This document shows, one piece after another, positions 6,291 through 8,651 of a stretch of 8,651 bases of DNA. Below the pieces are notes generated by a model, which ran no database searches, had not been told where the DNA came from, and worked only from the letters and a program-made list of their open reading frames with translations. The position numbers and the translations under genes are program-made. Source of the stretch: Anaerobacillus sp. (GTDB lineage Bacteria; Bacillota; Bacilli; Bacillales_H; Anaerobacillaceae); the NCBI GenBank assembly GCA_007120055.1, contig SKOL01000591.1, positions 1-8,651 of the forward strand. Direction: 5' to 3'. The stretch's first letter is position 1, and every line of letters begins with the position of its first letter.

Positions 6291-6995
6291 TTACATATCT
6301 ACTTCCTCTTTATCATCTAACTTATTTATTTTCTTTTTCCCTTGGAAGGATTGCCAATCTAGGTTTTGTCTCTTCACGATTGGATAAAGTAACTTAAGGA
6401 ATATTGGTCCAAGAATTAAAACCGCTACGATTCTGTTCATTAATAATGCAGTTGGCTCTGTTGTCCATGCTACCTCTGTAGGAAGAGTTCCTGTAATGGA
6501 AATAACAAAAGGCATAACTAGCATTCCTAATAAGGCACCTCCAACCACTCCCGCTACAAATTGGAACCAACTAATAAATGTTTTTAATGAATAGTCCTTC
6601 ATAATTTTATAAGGAATGTATGCAAACAGAAAGTTTCCAAGCACGCCACCTAAACTTGCCGGAGTTACAAACCCTTTAAATATATCGGATATTAAATTTC
6701 CTAAAGCTGCACCAAATGCTCCAGGAATTCCGAAGACAATACCTAGTACAGGTGTAATAGCAGCTCCTGGTCTAAAGCTAATCCACCCAAAGCGAATTGG
6801 CCCAGTTAGTATAGCTGCTCCTGCATTTAAGGCAGCCGCAATTGCTACTACTGTTAAGGCTGTTGACCCCCATACGATATGGTGTTTTTTTAACCTTCCT
6901 TTCGTTATGTCATACTTAAATGCCAAGAAGAAGAAAATAAATACAGCTGCAAAAGTAATACCACCAACAATATTTAATAAAGTGAAAATCGTCAT
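6291..6995 (-). CDS. ECF transporter substrate-binding S component
   Basis: This 234-residue membrane protein is the specificity subunit of the importer. The stretch FGWISFRPGAAITPVLGIVFG (69-89) followed by GAALGNLISD (95-104) is the pattern seen in S components of the QueT-like and related families: loop with Arg-Pro, then a Gly-rich helix ending in GN. Hydrophobic segments fall near 4-26, 39-63, 78-102, 113-130, 139-168 and 183-207. The small-residue helix AIAAALNAGAA (51-61) contains AxxxA spacing (51/55 and 54/58), used by S components to pack on EcfT. The segment at 4-26 looks like an additional N-terminal helix before that usual helix 1. The C-terminus is short, basic then acidic, and cytoplasmic. 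The SD is a run of six G nine bases before the ATG, and the gap to the ATPase gene is 33 bases. The substrate cannot be assigned from sequence; the downstream enzymes suggest a sugar conjugate or aminosugar-like compound. Confidence 0.82.
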   Translation of the reverse strand: MTIFTLLNIVGGITFAAVFIFFFLAFKYDITKGRLKKHHIVWGSTALTVVAIAAALNAGAAILTGPIRFGWISFRPGAAITPVLGIVFGIPGAFGAALGNLISDIFKGFVTPASLGGVLGNFLFAYIPYKIMKDYSLKTFISWFQFVAGVVGGALLGMLVMPFVISITGTLPTEVAWTTEPTALLMNRIVAVLILGPIFLKLLYPIVKRQNLDWQSFQGKKKINKLDDKEEVDM

Positions 6996-7019
6996 ACAAA
7001 AATTCCCCCCTAATTATAG

Positions 7020-7033
7020 TGTAAGCACTTACA
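7020..7033. promoter_or_regulatory. cre-like palindrome (candidate CcpA site) between regulator and S component
   Basis: TGTAAGCACTTACA has perfect 6-bp arms around CA. It matches the Bacillus cre pattern TGWAANCGNTNWCA at 13 of 14 positions; the mismatch is A for G in the central CG. It lies 25 bases upstream of the S-component start and just after the stop of the regulator gene, where CcpA could block elongation or initiation. It could instead be a GntR operator, since the arms also carry GT...AC ends. Catabolite control fits a carbohydrate pathway. Confidence 0.5.
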
Positions 7034-7051
7034 ATTCTGAGCCAATTAGAA

Positions 7052-7777
7052 CTATTTGTTAAATAGCTCTATGAAGAATCTAGTTGTATCTCCTTTAAAT
7101 ATAGAAGTGGTGTATTCAATTGGCGTTACATTGTCGCTAAAACTAGTTCTTGTCACCTTAAAAACTGGCATGTTTTGGCCTATACTTAACCTATCTTGCG
7201 CTTCTAAGTTAGGAAAATCAATCTCTATTGACTCGGATGCCTTATAAATATCTAGTTGTAACTTATCTTTAAGAACCCTATACAATGAACCATTTAAATC
7301 ATAATTCTTTAATTGTCTTCCAAAATCCATTGAAACAGTAGTTATAGTAAGAACTGATGCAACTCCGTCAATATACCTAATTCGTTTCACACGGAGAATC
7401 GTATCTCCTTCGTTTACTTTCAATACATCTGCATCTACTTGATTTGCAATATCTTCAAAAATAGATATTACCTTTGTAGAGACAGACTTTCCTTCTAACT
7501 CCATTTCTTCTGTAAAACTCTTAAATTGTACAAAACCAATTGTTTCCTTATTCTTCTTAATAAATGTACCTTTTCCTCTAATGTTCTCAATGTAGCCCAT
7601 CTGATTCAGTTCGGTTAGTGCCTGCCTTACAGTAATTAAGCTGACGTTATACCTATCCGCTAACTCCTTTTGTGTTGGTAGTTGAGTCCCCACCTCCCAT
7701 TTTCCACTTTTAATTTCATCCTCCAGATGATGTAATACTTGAATGTAAAGTGGAGTTTGATTTGATCTAGAAATCAT
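7052..7777 (-). CDS. GntR/HutC-family transcriptional regulator with UTRA domain
   Basis: This 241-residue regulator has an N-terminal winged helix (about 5-75): PLYIQVLHHLEDEIKSGKW, LPTQKELADRYNVSLITVRQAL (33-54) as the recognition region, and the wing GYIENIRGKGTFI (61-73). Residues about 85-240 form a UTRA ligand-binding domain of the HutC subfamily, seen in regions such as ILRVKRIRYIDGVAS (127-141). HutC-type regulators sense sugar phosphates or related metabolites; FrlR, FraR and NagR are relatives by family. The start is set at ATG 7777, with GAGGTG (7789-7784) six bases upstream. A GTG at 7786 is in frame but lies inside that Shine-Dalgarno sequence. It heads the transporter operon in the same direction with a 56-base gap before the next gene, so it probably controls its own operon in response to the imported compound or its phosphate. 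Confidence 0.92.
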   Translation of the reverse strand: MISRSNQTPLYIQVLHHLEDEIKSGKWEVGTQLPTQKELADRYNVSLITVRQALTELNQMGYIENIRGKGTFIKKNKETIGFVQFKSFTEEMELEGKSVSTKVISIFEDIANQVDADVLKVNEGDTILRVKRIRYIDGVASVLTITTVSMDFGRQLKNYDLNGSLYRVLKDKLQLDIYKASESIEIDFPNLEAQDRLSIGQNMPVFKVTRTSFSDNVTPIEYTTSIFKGDTTRFFIELFNK

Positions 7778-7793
7778 TTGCGTCACCTCATAA

Positions 7794-7808
7794 AAAGTTT
7801 ATAACTTT
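7794..7808. promoter_or_regulatory. Candidate operator for the GntR regulator
   Basis: AAAGTTTATAACTTT is a perfect 6-bp inverted repeat with a 3-base centre. Its core GTTTATAAC resembles the GT..TA..AC shape of HutC-type operators, although the spacing is one base longer than the 8-base consensus I recall. It lies just after the predicted -10 box, about where transcription would start, which suits a repressor. A second AT-rich palindrome, TATAATATTATA (7816-7827), overlaps the -10 region. Confidence 0.4.
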
Positions 7809-7816
7809 ATAAAATT

Positions 7817-7845
7817 ATAATATTATACTTTTTAAAAACAGTCAA
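7817..7845 (-). promoter_or_regulatory. Predicted sigma-A promoter of the operon
   Basis: On the minus strand TTGACT (7845-7840) and TATTAT (7822-7817) are separated by exactly 17 bases. The -35 box matches TTGACA at five of six positions and the -10 box matches TATAAT at five of six. Transcription would start near 7810, about 33 bases before the regulator ATG. Overlapping TATAAT boxes at 7827-7822 and 7819-7814 have poorer spacing (12 and 20). No other equally good promoter was seen between the operon genes. Confidence 0.6.
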
Positions 7846-7850
7846 TATTA

Positions 7851-7876
7851 AAAATTTTTAAAATTCTAAAAATTTT
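7851..7876. repeat. AT-only inverted repeat upstream of the operon promoter
   Basis: AAAATTTTTA (7851-7860) and TAAAAATTTT (7867-7876) are a perfect 10-bp inverted repeat around a 6-base loop. It lies directly upstream of the -35 box. It could act as an AT-rich UP element, a bending or protein-binding site, or a weak end for the minus-strand gene that stops at 7904. With no GC in the stem, a strong terminator is unlikely. Confidence 0.4.
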
Positions 7877-7903
7877 ATTTTGAAATGGCTGAGCTATTAA
7901 AGA

Positions 7904-8268
7904 TTAGTCATAAAATTGTCTGTTACCTTCTGGAACGAGTTGTATAATTTTTGATGTGTCTACACCTGGATATAAACTATTTTTATTTCTTTCAGTCCAA
8001 AGTAACCCCCGAACCAATAGAAACCTCTAAAAAACTTTAAAATTATAGCTTCTGATTTTTCGAATGTAATACTATGATAGTCATTCTTTGTAATATGAGC
8101 ATCTAGTTGAATAAAAGGAATATACTTCTCAGAGATCCTTACGAGTGAACTTGAAAGCGTTGCTAAAGTTTCACTTTGAACAAGTGAATTCCAAGCCCTA
8201 CATCCTTGTCCGAAAAAAATTATTTTTTTTACAAAAGTAACCTTATATGGTGTGGTGTATTCTCTCAA
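7904..8268 (-). pseudogene. Small unknown gene, probably frameshifted near 8006-8010
   Basis: One minus-strand frame runs from a TTG at 8268 to a stop at 7960-7962 (102 codons), with text such as AWNSLVQSETLATLSSSL and LVRISEKYIPFIQLDAHI. A second frame, running to TAA at 7904-7906, gives a protein-like tail, TERNKNSLYPGVDTSKII then QLVPEGNRQFYD. Adding one G to the five-G run at 8006-8010 joins the two as FYWFGGLLWTERNK and gives about 121 residues. I take this as a single gene with a one-base deletion, or a sequencing error there. The start is uncertain: TTG has only a weak ribosome-binding site, and the frame is open a little further upstream. The A/T homopolymers at 8214-8230 could hide another shift. 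I do not recognise the family. It is divergent from the XRE gene at 8306. Confidence 0.4.
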
Positions 8269-8305
8269 TCCATTTAATAATTGGACTTGAAAGGACTAAT
8301 GATAA

Positions 8306-8563
8306 ATGGATAATCAATTGGGAAATCACTTAAAAGAATACATAGGACGAGCTGTAAAGCAATTAAGAAACGACGCAGGTCTTACACACGAGGAATTGGC
8401 TTTCCACTCTGGAATAGGTGAAAAATACATAAGTAAGATTGAACGTGGCATAGTTAAAAATATCACTCTTGATACATTAGATGATATTAGCCGTGGTCTA
8501 AAAACCGATCCGTCCGATTTAATTGCCATAGCACAAAAACTAGAAAGAGATTGTGAGGATTAA
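8306..8563 (+). CDS. Small XRE-family helix-turn-helix regulator
   Basis: This 85-residue protein is a single HTH_3/Cro-C1 type DNA-binding domain. Helices run from GRAVKQLRNDAGLTHEELAF (about 14-33) through HSGIGEKYISKIERG (34-48) to the closing helix TLDTLDDISRGLKTDPSDL (54-72). EELAFHSGIGEKYISKIE fits the usual helix-turn-helix core. The short acidic tail (LERDCED) leaves no room for a ligand or catalytic domain, so it probably binds DNA as a dimer like SinR or phage Cro. The ATG at 8306 has AAAGGA about nine bases upstream. It is the only clear plus-strand gene here and diverges from the probable pseudogene at 7904-8268, which it could have regulated. Its target is unknown. No strong terminator is visible in 8564-8651. 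Confidence 0.8.
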   Translation: MDNQLGNHLKEYIGRAVKQLRNDAGLTHEELAFHSGIGEKYISKIERGIVKNITLDTLDDISRGLKTDPSDLIAIAQKLERDCED

Positions 8564-8651
8564 TACTTTTCACTCCGAATTATTAGTTTAGTAAAAAACT
8601 AACCCTCTGGAGTTACCTTCTAATTAATCCTCTCTTCGCAAAAACTTCCGA

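Noticed and set aside
7013..7018. TATAAT on the minus strand as a -10 box for the S-component gene
   Set aside because: There is no -35 box at 16-18 bases. Transcription would also start within the Shine-Dalgarno run, leaving the transcript without it.
6616..7062. Plus-strand frame of 148 codons
   Set aside because: It is the antisense shadow of the S-component gene, whose membrane-protein features and Shine-Dalgarno site are convincing.
7056..7247. Plus-strand frame of 63 codons
   Set aside because: It is the antisense shadow of the C-terminal UTRA region of the GntR regulator.
7784..7786. GTG at 7786 as the start of the GntR regulator
   Set aside because: It lies within the GAGGTG Shine-Dalgarno sequence of the better-placed ATG at 7777.
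8326..8529. Minus-strand frame of 67 codons
   Set aside because: It is the antisense shadow of the XRE-family gene.

Overview
The window looks like chromosomal DNA from a low-GC Gram-positive bacterium, most likely a member of the Bacillaceae. The signs are strong purine-rich Shine-Dalgarno sites before nearly every gene, an AT-rich sigma-A type promoter, a site resembling a CcpA catabolite-responsive element (cre), and GGGAC-type intergenic repeats. This placement is an inference from sequence style; no marker gene is present.

The core is a compact seven-gene unit on the minus strand, read from about 7840 down to about 745. In order it encodes a GntR/HutC-family regulator with a UTRA domain (7052-7777), an ECF-transporter substrate-binding S component (6291-6995), a single-chain double ATPase EcfA-EcfA' (4470-6257), the transmembrane coupling protein EcfT (3670-4470), a two-domain SIS sugar-phosphate protein (2543-3649), a PfkB-family sugar kinase (1634-2542) and a BtpA/SgcQ-family TIM-barrel protein (858-1634). 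Junctions are tight: TGATG between ATPase and EcfT, TAA directly followed by ATG between SIS and PfkB, and TAATG between PfkB and BtpA. A good intrinsic terminator follows at 745-779. A promoter and an imperfectly understood set of palindromes precede the regulator, and a cre-like palindrome sits between the regulator and the S component.

The simplest reading is an uptake-and-catabolism pathway. The dedicated ECF transporter imports a small sugar-containing compound, the PfkB kinase phosphorylates it, the SIS enzyme isomerises, deaminates or deglycates the sugar phosphate, and BtpA does an unknown further step. GntR + PfkB kinase + SIS enzyme is the same set that defines the fructoselysine (frl) and fructose-asparagine (fra) Amadori-product operons, but here with an ECF importer and a BtpA protein. 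The substrate is not known. The ATPase is unusual: one of its two composite ATP sites has lost several conserved motifs while the other is intact.

The left flank (1-857) holds an open reading frame of 98 codons on the minus strand with no start codon (268-564), which looks like the C-terminal remnant of a gene cut off at a GGGAC repeat. It also holds two GGGAC-type repeats, a 10-bp hairpin and a second terminator-like hairpin. The right flank (7904-8651) holds a small, apparently frameshifted minus-strand gene of unknown function and a plus-strand XRE-type helix-turn-helix regulator of 85 residues. No tRNA, rRNA, CRISPR array, complete insertion sequence or phage gene was seen.
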